Below, in pieces: positions 16,991-27,323 of a stretch of DNA of 51,450 nt. Position numbers and translations under genes: made by a program. The first letter of the stretch is position 1. Each line of letters starts with the position of its first letter. The notes beneath the pieces are model-generated. The model did not search any database and was not told the DNA's origin. It saw nothing but the letters and a program-made list of their open reading frames with translations. Origin of the DNA: Herbaspirillum frisingense (GTDB lineage Bacteria > Pseudomonadota > Gammaproteobacteria > Burkholderiales > Burkholderiaceae_D); assembly GCA_009914615.1 (NCBI GenBank), contig WNDX01000010.1, positions 1 to 51,450 of the forward strand, written 5' to 3'.

Positions 16991-17794
16991 ATGCTCACCT
17001 TCTCCAGCCAGCAACTCTACGCCTGGGTCGCCATGTTCATCTGGCCGGCCACGCGCGTGCTGGGCCTGCTGGCCACCGCGCCGCCATTTGGCAGCGCCAG
17101 CGTGCCGATGCTGGTCAAGGTGCTGCTGGGCATCGCGGTATCCATGGTGATCGCTCCCGATGTACCGATTCCGGCATCGCTGGATCCGATGTCGATGACC
17201 GGCCTGCTGATCCTGCTGCAACAACTGTTGATCGGCCTGGCCATGGGACTGGCCATGCGCATCGTGTTCGCCGCAGTCGAGGCCGCCGGTGAATTCACCA
17301 GTTCCACCATGGGCCTGTCCTTCGCGGCCTTCTTCGATCCCCAGACCCAGGGCCGGACCTCGGTGGTCAGCCAGATCTTCTCGCTGTTGGCCACGATGGT
17401 GTTCCTGAGTCTGAACGGTCACCTGATCCTGCTGCAGGTGATGGCGGAGAGTTTCCATACCCTGCCCATCTCGGCCCAGCCGATCACCACCGAAGGTTTC
17501 CACCAACTCGGCCTGTGGGGCGCACGCGTGTTCAGCATGGGTCTGCAATTGTCGCTGCCGCTGGTCATTGCGCTGCTGATCACCAACTTCGCACTGGGCA
17601 TCCTCACGCGCGCGGCGCCGCAGCTGAATCTCTTCGGCATCGGTTTTTCGATTACCATGCTAGCGGGCTTTATCCTGATCGGCTTCGGCCTCCCGTATAT
17701 GTTGACGCCCTTGCAGCGTCTTTTGTCGGAGGGGATAGAGATGGTGCGGATGCTGGGGAGCGTGCCGCCGATCCATGCCTTGCCGCGGCCTTGA
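16991..17794 (+). CDS. fliR: Flagellar export-gate protein FliR
   Basis: FliR completes the FliPQR export-gate helix. The 267-residue product is strongly hydrophobic with about six membrane segments. It carries the family motif EFTSSTMGLSFAAFFDPQTQ and the C-terminal PQLNLFGIGFSITML. It is the last gene of the fliF-R operon. No clear intrinsic terminator was seen in the 155 bp before macA. Confidence 0.98.
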   Translation: MLTFSSQQLYAWVAMFIWPATRVLGLLATAPPFGSASVPMLVKVLLGIAVSMVIAPDVPIPASLDPMSMTGLLILLQQLLIGLAMGLAMRIVFAAVEAAGEFTSSTMGLSFAAFFDPQTQGRTSVVSQIFSLLATMVFLSLNGHLILLQVMAESFHTLPISAQPITTEGFHQLGLWGARVFSMGLQLSLPLVIALLITNFALGILTRAAPQLNLFGIGFSITMLAGFILIGFGLPYMLTPLQRLLSEGIEMVRMLGSVPPIHALPRP

Positions 17795-17949
17795 ATGAGG
17801 CCAACGGCCAGGAAACAGCCCCGGATTTACCGGACTTGTAAGCAAATACATTCAATCACAGAAAATTTACTCAGCCTGACGATCGCAGCCGGTGCCCCCA
17901 TGCACACTAGCGGCTGCATGAACCGATCCGCAGTGCGCACTATTTCCGC

Positions 17950-19164
17950 ATGAATATTTCCAAGCTCCGTCGTCCCAAGTTCCTCGTTCCCGCCGTCATC
18001 GTGGTTGCCATCGCCGGACTTATCGTCTGGCGCTCGCTCACGCCCGCTCCGCCGCCCAGCTATCTGACCGCCACCGCCGCCGTGGCCGATATCCAGGACG
18101 TGGTGCTGGCCAGCGGCACGGTCAAGGCCTACAAACAGGTCAGCGTCGGCGCCCAGGTGTCGGGCCAGATCAAGTCGCTCAAGGTGGCGCTCGGCGACCA
18201 GGTGAAAAAGGGCCAGTTGATCGCCGAGATCGATTCCATGACCCAGACCAACGCGCTGCGCACGGAAGAATTCTCGGTGCAGAACCTGCAAGCCCAGTTA
18301 CGCTCCAAGCAAGCCACGCTGAAGCAGGCGCAACTGGCTTATGACCGCCAGAAGATGATGCTGGCCGGCGACGCCCGTTCGCGCGAAAACTTCGAGACCG
18401 CGGAAGCCACACTCAACTCCACCCGCGCCGACATCGAGTCGCTGCAGGCCCAGATCAGCGGCGGCGCCATCAAGGTCGATACCGCCCGCGTGAACCTCGG
18501 CTACACCCGCATCACCTCGCCCATCGATGGCCAGGTGGTCGCCGTGGTGGCACAGGAAGGCCAGACCGTGAACGCCAACCAGAGCACCCCCACCATCATC
18601 AAGGTGGCGCGCATGGACACCGTCACCATCAAGGCGCAGATCTCGGAAGCCGACGTGGTGCGGGTCAAGCCCGGCCAGCAGGTGTACTTCACCATCCTGG
18701 GCGATCCGGATCACCGCTACAGCACCACGCTGCGCGCCATCGAACCGGCGCCGGACTCCATCCTGCAGGACGACACGTCGGCCAGCACCCTCACCTCCAG
18801 CGCCAGCAGTTCCAGCTCGACCGCGATCTACTACAACGGCCTGCTGGACGTCCCCAATCCCCAGGGCAAGCTGCGCATCTCGATGACCACCCAGGTCAAC
18901 ATCGTGCTGTCGGACGCCAAAAACACCCTGGTCGCCCCCTCCACCGCGCTCGGCGAGAAGCAGTCCGACGGCTCCTATACGGTGCGCGTGCTGGATGCGG
19001 AAGGCCATGCCCAGCCGCGCAAGGTACGCATCGGCATCAACACCAACGCCCAGGTGCAGATCACCGAAGGCCTGAAGGCCGGCGACCGCGTGGTCACCGG
19101 CACCGCCACGCCGGGCACGGCGGATACGTCTTCGGAGCGCCGCGGCCCGCCGCCGAGAATGTGA
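17950..19164 (+). CDS. macA: MacA-type periplasmic adaptor (membrane fusion protein)
   Basis: This protein bridges an inner-membrane ABC transporter and an outer-membrane channel. The 404-residue product has an N-terminal membrane anchor ([17 protein letters not shown]), a biotinyl-lipoyl-like half motif ([20 protein letters not shown]), a long helical hairpin near residues 105-180, the second half motif ([12 protein letters not shown]) and beta-barrel domains. The last 15 or so residues are Arg/Pro-rich. It is followed by the MacB gene after 7 bp. The substrate cannot be told from sequence; macrolides, peptides and siderophores are known for the family. Confidence 0.92.
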   Translation: MNISKLRRPKFLVPAVIVVAIAGLIVWRSLTPAPPPSYLTATAAVADIQDVVLASGTVKAYKQVSVGAQVSGQIKSLKVALGDQVKKGQLIAEIDSMTQTNALRTEEFSVQNLQAQLRSKQATLKQAQLAYDRQKMMLAGDARSRENFETAEATLNSTRADIESLQAQISGGAIKVDTARVNLGYTRITSPIDGQVVAVVAQEGQTVNANQSTPTIIKVARMDTVTIKAQISEADVVRVKPGQQVYFTILGDPDHRYSTTLRAIEPAPDSILQDDTSASTLTSSASSSSSTAIYYNGLLDVPNPQGKLRISMTTQVNIVLSDAKNTLVAPSTALGEKQSDGSYTVRVLDAEGHAQPRKVRIGINTNAQVQITEGLKAGDRVVTGTATPGTADTSSERRGPPPRM

Positions 19165-19171
19165 GCGCGCC

Positions 19172-21136
19172 ATGACCACACCTCTGCTCCAACTGCGCGG
19201 CCTGCGACGTGATTTCCCGGCTGGCGACGACACCATCACCGTCCTCAACGACGTCAATCTCGACATCGGCGCCGGCGAACTGGTGGCCATCGTCGGCGCC
19301 TCGGGGTCCGGCAAATCGACCCTGATGAATATCCTGGGTTGCCTGGACAAGCCCAGCGCCGGCAGCTACATGGTGGCCGGCCGCGAGACCGGCGAGCTTG
19401 ATCCGGACGAGCTGGCGCAGCTGCGGCGCGAACACTTCGGTTTCATCTTCCAGCGCTACCACCTGCTGTCCGACCTGGATGCGACCTCCAACGTCGAAGT
19501 GCCCTCGGTCTATGCCGGCACCGACAAGCAGCAGCGCCGCGCGCGCGCCGAGCAATTGCTGGCGCGCCTGGGCCTGGCCGAACGCACGCACCACAAGCCG
19601 GGCCAGTTGTCGGGCGGCCAGCAGCAGCGCGTGTCGATCGCACGCGCGCTGATGAACGGCGGCGACGTCATCCTCGCCGACGAACCGACCGGTGCGCTGG
19701 ACAGCCACAGCGGCCATGAGGTGATGAACATCCTCAAGGAGCTGCACGCCGAAGGCCACACCATCATCATCGTCACGCACGATATGCAGGTGGCCAGCAA
19801 TGCTCAACGCATCATCGAGATCAAGGACGGCGTGATCATCGCCGACCGCCGCAACGACGCCGTCGGCGACGCACTATCGGCAACACCAGCACGCCAGCGC
19901 GGCGACAGCCGCATACAGGCCAGCCCCTGGCGCGCCGCGCTGGACCGGCTCAAGGAAGCCTTCCGCATGTCGCTGCTGGCGATGAACGCACACCGCCTGC
20001 GCAGCTTCCTGACCATGCTGGGCATCATCATCGGCATCGCCTCCGTGGTGTCGGTGGTGGCGCTGGGCACGGGCTCGCGCGAGCAGATCCTGAGCGACAT
20101 CAGTTCGATGGGGACCAACACCATCGACATCTTCCCCGGCGCCGATTTCGGCGACATGAAGTCGGCGTCGATCCGCACCCTGACTCCGGCCGACGCCGTC
20201 GCACTGGCCGAGCAGAATTTCGTCGATAGCGTCACGCCCAGCGTGGCGACCGCTTCCTCGGCGCGCTACGGCAACATTTCGGTGACGGCCACCATCAACG
20301 GCGTGGGCGAACAATACTTCCGCGTGCGCGGCCTGAAGATGGAGCGCGGCATGAGCTTCAACCAGGACAGCATCCGCCGCTATGCGCAAGAAGTGGTGAT
20401 CGACGCCAATACCGCCAAGAAACTGTTCCCCGACAACGCCAATCCGCTGGGCGAGGTGATCTTCCTCGGCTCGGTGCCCTGCCGCGTGATCGGCGTGACG
20501 CAAAAGCGCGAAAACGGCTTCGGCAACAACAATGCGCTCAACGTCTGGATGCCCTACACGACGGCCATGAGCCGCCTGATCGGTCAGCGCTACCTGAGCG
20601 GCATCACCGTGCGCGTGAATGACAAGGTGCCCAGCGCCGCGGCCGAGCAAGGCATCATCAAGCTGATGACGCTGCGTCACCGCACCAAGGACTTCTACAT
20701 CTTCAACACCGACAGCATCCGCCAGACCATCGAGAAAGCCACCGCCACCCTGACTCTGCTGGTGTCGATGATCGCGCTGATCTCGCTGGTGGTGGGCGGC
20801 ATCGGCGTGATGAACATCATGCTGGTGTCGGTCACCGAGCGTACCCGCGAGATCGGCGTGCGCATGGCGGTGGGCGCGCGCCAGGGCGACATCATGCAGC
20901 AGTTCCTGATCGAGGCGATCCTGGTGTGCCTGGCCGGCGGCCTGCTGGGCGTGCTGCTGGCGCTGTCCTTCGGCGCGCTGTTCTCGCACTTCGTGAGCAG
21001 CTTCCGCATGATCTATTCGGCCACTTCCATCATCAGCGCCTTTGCCTGCTCGACCCTGATCGGTGTAATCTTCGGCTTCCTGCCAGCGCGCAATGCGGCC
21101 CGCCTGAACCCTGTCGATGCCCTCGCACGCGAATGA
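19172..21136 (+). CDS. macB: MacB-type ABC transporter (fused ATPase and permease)
   Basis: MacB couples ATP hydrolysis to export of substrates from the periplasm. The 654-residue protein has an N-terminal ABC domain with Walker [10 protein letters not shown] (near residues 43-51), signature [15 protein letters not shown] and Walker [13 protein letters not shown]. The membrane domain follows, with a first helix near residues 280-300 ([21 protein letters not shown]), a large periplasmic domain, and three C-terminal helices with [21 protein letters not shown]. It overlaps the next gene by four bases (ATGA). Confidence 0.96.
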   Translation: MTTPLLQLRGLRRDFPAGDDTITVLNDVNLDIGAGELVAIVGASGSGKSTLMNILGCLDKPSAGSYMVAGRETGELDPDELAQLRREHFGFIFQRYHLLSDLDATSNVEVPSVYAGTDKQQRRARAEQLLARLGLAERTHHKPGQLSGGQQQRVSIARALMNGGDVILADEPTGALDSHSGHEVMNILKELHAEGHTIIIVTHDMQVASNAQRIIEIKDGVIIADRRNDAVGDALSATPARQRGDSRIQASPWRAALDRLKEAFRMSLLAMNAHRLRSFLTMLGIIIGIASVVSVVALGTGSREQILSDISSMGTNTIDIFPGADFGDMKSASIRTLTPADAVALAEQNFVDSVTPSVATASSARYGNISVTATINGVGEQYFRVRGLKMERGMSFNQDSIRRYAQEVVIDANTAKKLFPDNANPLGEVIFLGSVPCRVIGVTQKRENGFGNNNALNVWMPYTTAMSRLIGQRYLSGITVRVNDKVPSAAAEQGIIKLMTLRHRTKDFYIFNTDSIRQTIEKATATLTLLVSMIALISLVVGGIGVMNIMLVSVTERTREIGVRMAVGARQGDIMQQFLIEAILVCLAGGLLGVLLALSFGALFSHFVSSFRMIYSATSIISAFACSTLIGVIFGFLPARNAARLNPVDALARE

Positions 21137-22596
21137 GTCTGTCCATCATGTCTTCCTCACTTTCCCTTGACGGCGCCAGCCGTCCCGCCGTCAAACACCT
21201 GGCCGCAGCCGTTTCCGTGGCGCTGGCCATCTCGTTGCTGGGCGGCTGCGCTTCCCTGACGCGCACGCCCTATACGGCGCCACAAACGCAAGCGCCGGCC
21301 GCATGGCAACAGCGCGGCGCCATGGCCGAAGTCACCGCGGCGCAATGGTGGAAAGCCTTCGGCGATGCCGAACTGGATCGCCTGATCGATGAAGCCCTGC
21401 GGAAGAACAACGACCTCGCGCTGGCCGGCATCAAGGTGCGCCGCGCGCAATTGCAGGCAGGCCTGGCGGACGACGCCTTCGTGCCGGCGCTGAGCGGCAA
21501 CCTGTCCTCCACCGGCACCAAGAATCTGTCCGGCGACCGCGGCACCACGCGCGCCAGCAAGAACTCGGTTGCGCTCGCCTATGAGGCCGATCTGTGGGGG
21601 CGCCTGGGCGCCAACTACGACGTCGCGCGCTGGGAAGCCCTGGCCACCGAACAGGATCGCGAGAGCGCAGCGCTCACGCTGATCGGCACCACCGCTACCC
21701 TGTACTGGACCGGCGCCTACCTGAACCAGCGCATCGCCAACAACGCGGAAAGCATCGCCTACGCGCAAAAGACGCTGGACCTGATCCGCACACAATACCG
21801 CGCCGGCTCGGTATCCTCGCTGGAACTGCTGGAAGCCCAGCAAAACCTGATCACCCAGCAATCCAACCGCACCGACCTGCGGCAACAGCGCGTGGAAAAC
21901 GACAACGCGCTGGCCATCCTGTTCGACGAACCGCCGGGTCGGCAGATCGCCCTGCCCGCACTATTGCCGCAGCAGGCGCTGCCGGCGCTGGAGGCAGGCC
22001 TGCCGGCCGAATTGCTGGGACGCCGTCCGGATCTGCGCGCGGCCGAACTACGGCTGCGTGAATCGCTGGCCAATGTCGATCTCACCCGCCTCAACTACTA
22101 TCCCAAGCTGACCCTGACCGGCGCGCTGGGCACCAGCAGCGACGCCTTGCTGCGCGTGGTGCAGAACCCGGTGACATCGCTCGCCGGCCAGCTCACGCTG
22201 CCCTTCCTGCAATGGAATGAAATGCAGCTGAAGGTGAAGGTGTCCCAGGCCGACTACGACACCGCTGTGACAACCTTCCGCAAGACCCTGTACTCGGCCT
22301 TCAGCGACGTCGAGAACGCGTTGTCGGCGCGCCGGCAATATGGCGAGCAGCAAGTCCTGCAAGAGCAGAATCTGAAGGCGGCGCGCGAGGCCGAGCGGCT
22401 CTATGAACTGCGCTACCGCGCCGGCTCGGTCACGTTGCAGGCCTGGCTAGAACAGCAGGACAAGCGCCGCACTGCCGAGTCGTCGCTGGCCCAGGTGAGA
22501 CTGAACCAGCTCAAGAACCAGATGACGCTGTACCAGGCGCTGGGCGGTGACGCTCGCGTGCCCAAGGCTGAACTGGCCGGCATGCCGGGGAATTGA
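21133..22596 (+). CDS. NodT-family outer-membrane efflux lipoprotein
   Basis: A TolC-like outer-membrane factor for the preceding MacAB pair. From the ATG at 21133 the product has 487 residues; the ATG overlaps the macB stop, and an ATG at 21148 is an alternative. A lipoprotein signal with lipobox LLGGC is present near residues 34-38. Two internally repeated outer-membrane efflux domains follow ([22 protein letters not shown] and [25 protein letters not shown]). The gene ends at a shared terminator facing flgL. Confidence 0.94.
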   Translation: MSLSIMSSSLSLDGASRPAVKHLAAAVSVALAISLLGGCASLTRTPYTAPQTQAPAAWQQRGAMAEVTAAQWWKAFGDAELDRLIDEALRKNNDLALAGIKVRRAQLQAGLADDAFVPALSGNLSSTGTKNLSGDRGTTRASKNSVALAYEADLWGRLGANYDVARWEALATEQDRESAALTLIGTTATLYWTGAYLNQRIANNAESIAYAQKTLDLIRTQYRAGSVSSLELLEAQQNLITQQSNRTDLRQQRVENDNALAILFDEPPGRQIALPALLPQQALPALEAGLPAELLGRRPDLRAAELRLRESLANVDLTRLNYYPKLTLTGALGTSSDALLRVVQNPVTSLAGQLTLPFLQWNEMQLKVKVSQADYDTAVTTFRKTLYSAFSDVENALSARRQYGEQQVLQEQNLKAAREAERLYELRYRAGSVTLQAWLEQQDKRRTAESSLAQVRLNQLKNQMTLYQALGGDARVPKAELAGMPGN

Positions 22597-22628
22597 AAGG
22601 CGCCGCGCTCATGCGGCGGCCTGAAAAG

Positions 22629-22660
22629 AAAAAAGGCGAACCTCGGTTCGCCTTTTTTTA
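22629..22660. terminator. Bidirectional terminator between the exporter genes and flgL
   Basis: A 10-bp perfect stem, AAGGCGAACC / GGTTCGCCTT (22633-22654), has a two-base loop, an A-run before it and a T-run after it. It serves the + strand exporter operon and the convergent flgKL transcript. Confidence 0.92.
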
Positions 22661-22691
22661 TGCCGCGCCGATGAGGGCGCGAACGTCGTGC

Positions 22692-23825
22692 TTACTTCAG
22701 GTAGTTCAGCAGCGTCAGGCTGCTGGTGGAGACGAACACCTTTTGCGCCGCCGACAGATAGATCTGCTTCAGCGAGAGGTCGCTCACCATCTCGTTCATA
22801 TCAGAGGTGTTGCCGCCCAGCAGATCGTTCATCGTGGAGGTGTAGTTTTCCTTCTGGACCTTGCCGGCGGCATCCAGGTTATCCAGCTCGTTCTGGCGCG
22901 CGCCCACCGATGCGTTGGCAGTACCGACATTGTCGATCATGGCGTCGAACTGGCCGTTGAACTTGGCCAGTTGGCGAGTCAGGGAAGCCTGGCTGCCCGG
23001 CACCGGGGTGCGCGCGGCATCTGCAGCGTCGGACTGCAGCTTGGCAGCGGCGGCGGCCGAGAACTTGGCCGAGTATGTCGGATCGGACGGATCGGTCGCA
23101 TCCAGGGTGGCCTGCGCGGTCTTGTATGCCTGGATCGGGAACTGGCCCGAACCCGCCGGGTACTGGAAGGTGTTGGCAGCCTGCTCGTCAGCCTTGTTGG
23201 CCGCTTCCGTCACCGGAACCGCCAACACGTTGATCAGGTTGTTCATGGTCTGGAAGATGTCCTGACCATTGCCCTGGAAGATGGACTGGCCGGAGGCGCT
23301 GATGTCCATCGTACGGGTCGAGTCCACCTGCAGCGTCATGGTGCCTTGGTCGCCGTTATAGACCACGCCGCCATTGCCGTCCAGGGCGAACGGCTGGGTC
23401 GTGCTCTTGAAACCGGAGAACAGGAAGTTGCCCTGGCCGTCCTTGGCGTTGGCGTAGCCCAGCACTTCCTGGAAGTTGCTCTTAAGTTCGGAAGCCAGGT
23501 TGGCGCGTTCGGCGTTGCTGAACGACTGGTTGCCTGCCTTGATCACGTCCGATTTCAACTTGGTCAGCATGTCGTTGAAACTGGTCAGCGTGCTCTGCAC
23601 TTGCGCCAGCGAACTGTTGGCGTTGTTGCGGTTGGTCTGATACTGGTCGTTCAGGGCCTGGGTCTGCGCCAGATCCAGCGCGCGCGCCGAAGCCACCGGG
23701 TCGTCCGACGGCACCAGCACCTTCTTGCCGGCCGTCACCTGCTGGGTCAGCTTCAGAATCTGGCTTTGCATGTTCGTCAGATCGCTGTTGCTGCTCTGGA
23801 ACATCATCTGGGTGCTAATGCGCAT
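22692..23825 (-). CDS. flgL: Flagellar hook-filament junction protein FlgL
   Basis: FlgL (HAP3) is the second hook-filament junction protein. The 377-residue product begins MRISTQMMFQSSNSDL, a flagellin-type N-terminus, and ends with the flagellin-like helical segment QIYLSAAQKVFVSTSSLTLLNYLK. It is a little longer than the enteric protein. It follows flgK by 24 bp in the same transcript, probably from the sigma-28 promoter at 26187-26213. Confidence 0.97.
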   Translation of the reverse strand: MRISTQMMFQSSNSDLTNMQSQILKLTQQVTAGKKVLVPSDDPVASARALDLAQTQALNDQYQTNRNNANSSLAQVQSTLTSFNDMLTKLKSDVIKAGNQSFSNAERANLASELKSNFQEVLGYANAKDGQGNFLFSGFKSTTQPFALDGNGGVVYNGDQGTMTLQVDSTRTMDISASGQSIFQGNGQDIFQTMNNLINVLAVPVTEAANKADEQAANTFQYPAGSGQFPIQAYKTAQATLDATDPSDPTYSAKFSAAAAAKLQSDAADAARTPVPGSQASLTRQLAKFNGQFDAMIDNVGTANASVGARQNELDNLDAAGKVQKENYTSTMNDLLGGNTSDMNEMVSDLSLKQIYLSAAQKVFVSTSSLTLLNYLK

Positions 23826-23849
23826 GACAGTCTTCCTTCAAATCTCTGA

Positions 23850-26144
23850 TTAACCGCCCAACGTGAACAGCACGTTGAGCATGTCGCTGGCCGCCTGGAT
23901 GATCTTCGCCGCAGCCTGGTACTGCTGCTGGTTCTTGATCATGTTGGCCAGCTCTTCATCCTGGTTCACACCCGACTCGGATTGCTGCTCGTCGGTAATC
24001 GCCTTCAAACGCGCCTTCTCGGCGGTGTTGTTGACGTTGATCTCGTTGGTCTTGTTACCGATGGTGGCGACCAGTTGGGAATAGGATCCCTGATAGGTCG
24101 CGTTGCCGATCGTGTTCTTGGTCTGCAGGCCCGCCATCAACTGGGCGTTGCGGTTGTCCGAGGTGCCGGCCACGGTCGGCGACACGGCGAACTGGTCGCC
24201 GTTGGCCGGTTGACCGGTGATCGTGAAGGTGATCCCTTGCGTGGTGTAGGTGTCGCCTGCCACGTAAGGCACGTTGGTGGCGCCGGCCGCGATATTGGTG
24301 GTGGTGCCGTCCTTGTGCGTCACGGTGATAGCCGCGGCAGTAGGCGTCGGCGCCGGGGTGAAGCCCGGCGGCGTGGCGCTGGAATTGAAGGTGAAGCCCA
24401 GCTTGGTGCCTGCCGGCAGCGGGCTGGCCATGTAAGTGGAGTCAACGGTGCCGGCGCTGATCGATGCCGTGCCCTTGTTGCCGACCACCGGCGTGAACTT
24501 GAACTTGTCGCCTGCGGCCGGGGTGCCCGACAGCACGAAGCTCACGCCGCCGCTGCTGACGGTAGCACCCGGCGAATGCGTCGCCGGCGTACCGGACGGA
24601 TAGGTCGTGGTGTTGCCGCTGGTGTCGGTGACCGTCACCGCCGCGGGCGGCGCGATCGTCAACTGCGCGGGCACGGCCGGCGGGCCGGCCGCCGCGGCGG
24701 AATAGGTATAAGTCTGCGTGGTGCCTTGCACGAACACCGAGGAATCCACGGCGGCGTTGGAGACCACGCCGCTGCCGGTATTGCCGGTGGTGGTCAGTCC
24801 CGCGGTGGTCGCCGCATTGCCGGACGTCACGATAGGCGCGGCGGCCGCCAGCAACTGGGTGTTGCTGATCGCCATGGTCAACCCGCCGGCGCCATTGACG
24901 GTCGGCTGGATCTTGAAGCTGTCGCCGGCCGCCATGGTCGGCGCCGAATAGGTCACGCCATCCACGGTCTTGGGGAAGTCGGCCGCGACCATGGTGGTCT
25001 TGGTATTGTCCGACAGGCGGGTCAGCGTGTAGTTGGTGCCGTCATACGCCAGCGTGTAATCGCTGGTGGTCAGGGCCGACGCATTGCTGATGGTCGCCGT
25101 GATGGCTGCGGTCGGGCTGTTGGTGGACTTGCCGATGACCTGGGGCGCCGCCACGTTGAACAGGTTGGTGCCAGGCACGCCGTTCTGGTCCAAGCCCTGC
25201 TTCTGTTGTGCATTGAGGGTGGAACCCAGCACGGTAGCGATGCGGCCCAGCGTATTCTGCGCGGGATCCAGGGTCTCGGTACGGTACTTCAACAGGCCGC
25301 CCAGGCTGCCGCCGTCGTAGAAGAAGCTGTCCGGGATGATGGCCTTGCCGCCGTTGACCGGATAACCGATCTGCAGGCGCGACACGTCGTCCGCCGAAGG
25401 CGTCGCCAGCAGCGTGGTCACCTGGTCACCCATCACCAGCGGCTGGCCGGAACCGATGAACACCGCCACGGCGCCGGTGTCTTGCGGCACCACGCTGACC
25501 TTGGCGTATTTGTTGATGTTGGCGATCACCGCATCGCGCTGATCCAGCAGATCGTTCGGCGCCTGGCCGCCGCCGGCGCCCTGCGCCTTGACGATGGCCT
25601 TGTTCAGTTCGGCCAACTGATTCGCATACGAATTGAGCGTATCGACCGTCGAGGTGATCTGGTTGTTGACGCTGGTGCGGCTTTGCGCGAGCTGGTCATT
25701 CAGGCTCTGGAAGCGTGCCACCAGGCTGGAACCCTTCGACAGCACGGCCTGGCGGGAGGCGTCGGTGTTCGGATTGGAGGCGAAGTCTTGCAGACCGGCA
25801 AAGAAGTCCTGCAGCGCGGGCGACAGGCCGGCGCTGCTGTCGGCGATCAGGTTATTGATCTGCGAGATCTGCGAGTAATAGGAGTCCAGCGAGCTGGCGC
25901 TGGTCTGCGAGGCCAGTTGCTGCTTGGTCAGGAAGTCGTTATAGACGCGCTTGATCTCGGCGACCTGGGTGCCCTGACCGACGAAACCATACCCGTAGTT
26001 GATGCCGCCAGCGGAGCTTTGCACGACAACCTGGCGGTTGTAACCCGGTGTGGTGGCGTTCGAGATGTTGTGGCTGGTGGTGGCTTGCGCCGCCATGGCC
26101 GCCTGCAACGCGCTCTGACCGATGCTGAAAATGTTAGTTGCCAT
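23850..26144 (-). CDS. flgK: Flagellar hook-filament junction protein FlgK (enlarged)
   Basis: FlgK (HAP1) connects hook and filament. The D0/D1 ends are canonical: IFSIGQSALQAAMAAQATTSHNISN at the start and NMIKNQQQYQAAAKIIQAASDMLNVL at the end. At 764 residues it is about 200 longer than the usual protein. The extra length is a Thr/Ala/Gly-rich region between about residues 345 and 660 with at least three related units, each ending in a G-D-x-F-x-[I/F/V]-x-P pattern (GDSFKIQPTV, GDKFKFTPVV, GDQFAVSPTV). These would be surface-exposed. It is the first gene of the flgKL unit. Confidence 0.96.
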   Translation of the reverse strand: MATNIFSIGQSALQAAMAAQATTSHNISNATTPGYNRQVVVQSSAGGINYGYGFVGQGTQVAEIKRVYNDFLTKQQLASQTSASSLDSYYSQISQINNLIADSSAGLSPALQDFFAGLQDFASNPNTDASRQAVLSKGSSLVARFQSLNDQLAQSRTSVNNQITSTVDTLNSYANQLAELNKAIVKAQGAGGGQAPNDLLDQRDAVIANINKYAKVSVVPQDTGAVAVFIGSGQPLVMGDQVTTLLATPSADDVSRLQIGYPVNGGKAIIPDSFFYDGGSLGGLLKYRTETLDPAQNTLGRIATVLGSTLNAQQKQGLDQNGVPGTNLFNVAAPQVIGKSTNSPTAAITATISNASALTTSDYTLAYDGTNYTLTRLSDNTKTTMVAADFPKTVDGVTYSAPTMAAGDSFKIQPTVNGAGGLTMAISNTQLLAAAAPIVTSGNAATTAGLTTTGNTGSGVVSNAAVDSSVFVQGTTQTYTYSAAAAGPPAVPAQLTIAPPAAVTVTDTSGNTTTYPSGTPATHSPGATVSSGGVSFVLSGTPAAGDKFKFTPVVGNKGTASISAGTVDSTYMASPLPAGTKLGFTFNSSATPPGFTPAPTPTAAAITVTHKDGTTTNIAAGATNVPYVAGDTYTTQGITFTITGQPANGDQFAVSPTVAGTSDNRNAQLMAGLQTKNTIGNATYQGSYSQLVATIGNKTNEINVNNTAEKARLKAITDEQQSESGVNQDEELANMIKNQQQYQAAAKIIQAASDMLNVLFTLGG

Positions 26145-26186
26145 GCTAGGTTGTGGTCCCTGAAAGCTTTTAGCGGAATAACCAAG

Positions 26187-26213
26187 TCAACGGCACGCTT
26201 TGCCAAAACTTTA
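26187..26213 (-). promoter_or_regulatory. Sigma-28 promoter for flgKL
   Basis: Read on the minus strand, TAAAGTTT (26213-26206) is followed after exactly 11 bases by GCCGTTGA (26194-26187). The -35 octamer is a perfect FliA match and the -10 matches GCCGATAA in six of eight positions. It lies 43 bp upstream of the flgK start. Confidence 0.8.
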
Positions 26214-26219
26214 GATGCC

Positions 26220-26245
26220 GCCGGACGATTTTGTTTCCGTCCGGC
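26220..26245 (-). terminator. Possible hairpin terminator after flgJ
   Basis: An 8-bp stem, GCCGGACG / CGTCCGGC, with a 10-base loop lies just downstream of flgJ and immediately upstream of the flgK sigma-28 promoter. There is no clear U-tract on the minus strand, so it may only partly end the flgB-J transcript. Confidence 0.45.
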
Positions 26246-26268
26246 ACGGATCAGCTTTCGGCGCGTAC

Positions 26269-27240
26269 TCAGGCCGACAAGGACTGGCGGATGATGCGCG
26301 AGAGCTTCTCGGCGTAGTGCGGGTCGGTGGCATAGCCCGCACGCTGCAGGCCATAGGCGAAGCCGTGCGCATCCTGGGCGCTGGCCAATACCTTCTCGTA
26401 GCGCGGATTGCTGCGCAGCAAGTTGGCGTAATCCTTGAACGCATCGGCATAAGAGTCGTAGGCGCGGAATTTCTCGACGCGTTTTTGCGGCTTGCCGTTG
26501 ATGTATTCGATCGTGGTCGCTTCGACAACCTTGCCGGTCCAGTTGCCGGTGGCCTTGATGCCGAACAGGTTGTGCGCCGAACGACCATCGCGGCTGACGA
26601 TTTCCTTCTTGCCCCAGCCGGTTTCCAGCGCGGCTTGCGCCAGCATGAACTTGGCTGGAATGCCGGTCATGCGGCTGGCCATCTCGGCATCGGCCTGCAG
26701 GCGATTCTGGAAGGCCTCGACGTGGGCCGGCTTGTTGGAATTGCGGCGCTTGTTGTTGCGGCCGTCCTGATCGGTGCTTTCCGCAGCCTGCTGGCTGGCG
26801 AAGCTCTGGATGAACTTGGCGCGGTCGGCTTCGCTCATTTCCTTGACCAGCGGAATGCCCATCGGCAAGCCGTCATCGAGCTGCTGTTGCTGCGGATCCA
26901 GATCCTGGCCTTCCGGCAGCTTCTTGGGCAGCGACGCGGACAGCTGGCGCGTCAGCACATCGGCCAAACCGATGCCGCGTTGCGCCAGGGTCTGACTCAA
27001 CTGCTGGTCCAGCATGGAGGTAAACATCTTGGTCTGCTCGTTGTCGAACGGACCGTTTTGCGGCGTGGCATCGCGCATGCTCTTCATGACCATGTTCAGG
27101 AACAGCGCCTCGAACTGCTTGGCCGCGCCCTTGATCGACTCCGGCGAGTTCTGCTTGGCAGCCTCGCGCAGGCCGTTCAGCCCATTCGCATCGACGGCCA
27201 GACTCTCGGTCGGATTGGATGGGTTGATCTTGTTGAGCAT
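26269..27240 (-). CDS. flgJ: Flagellar rod cap / peptidoglycan hydrolase FlgJ
   Basis: FlgJ caps the growing rod and cuts peptidoglycan so the rod can pass. The 323-residue product has the N-terminal rod-scaffold domain (AAKQFEALFLNMVMKSMRDA near residues 40-59) and a C-terminal glucosaminidase domain with the catalytic-Glu segment FMLAQAALETGWGKKEI. It is the dual-domain form typical of beta- and gammaproteobacteria. It is the last gene of the flgB-J operon. Confidence 0.97.
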   Translation of the reverse strand: MLNKINPSNPTESLAVDANGLNGLREAAKQNSPESIKGAAKQFEALFLNMVMKSMRDATPQNGPFDNEQTKMFTSMLDQQLSQTLAQRGIGLADVLTRQLSASLPKKLPEGQDLDPQQQQLDDGLPMGIPLVKEMSEADRAKFIQSFASQQAAESTDQDGRNNKRRNSNKPAHVEAFQNRLQADAEMASRMTGIPAKFMLAQAALETGWGKKEIVSRDGRSAHNLFGIKATGNWTGKVVEATTIEYINGKPQKRVEKFRAYDSYADAFKDYANLLRSNPRYEKVLASAQDAHGFAYGLQRAGYATDPHYAEKLSRIIRQSLSA

Positions 27241-27323
27241 GGAATACCTTGGATGAGAGATCGTTGTTGTTGGATCGGGCCGGCGGCGGCGCCAGGCCCG
27301 GTCAGCTTAATCGTCCCGTTACG

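Noticed and set aside
23982..26294. A 770-codon open frame on the plus strand opposite flgK
   Set aside because: It is the antisense shadow of flgK in GC-rich DNA. Composition is Gly/Arg/His-rich, with no family features, and flgK itself is unmistakable.
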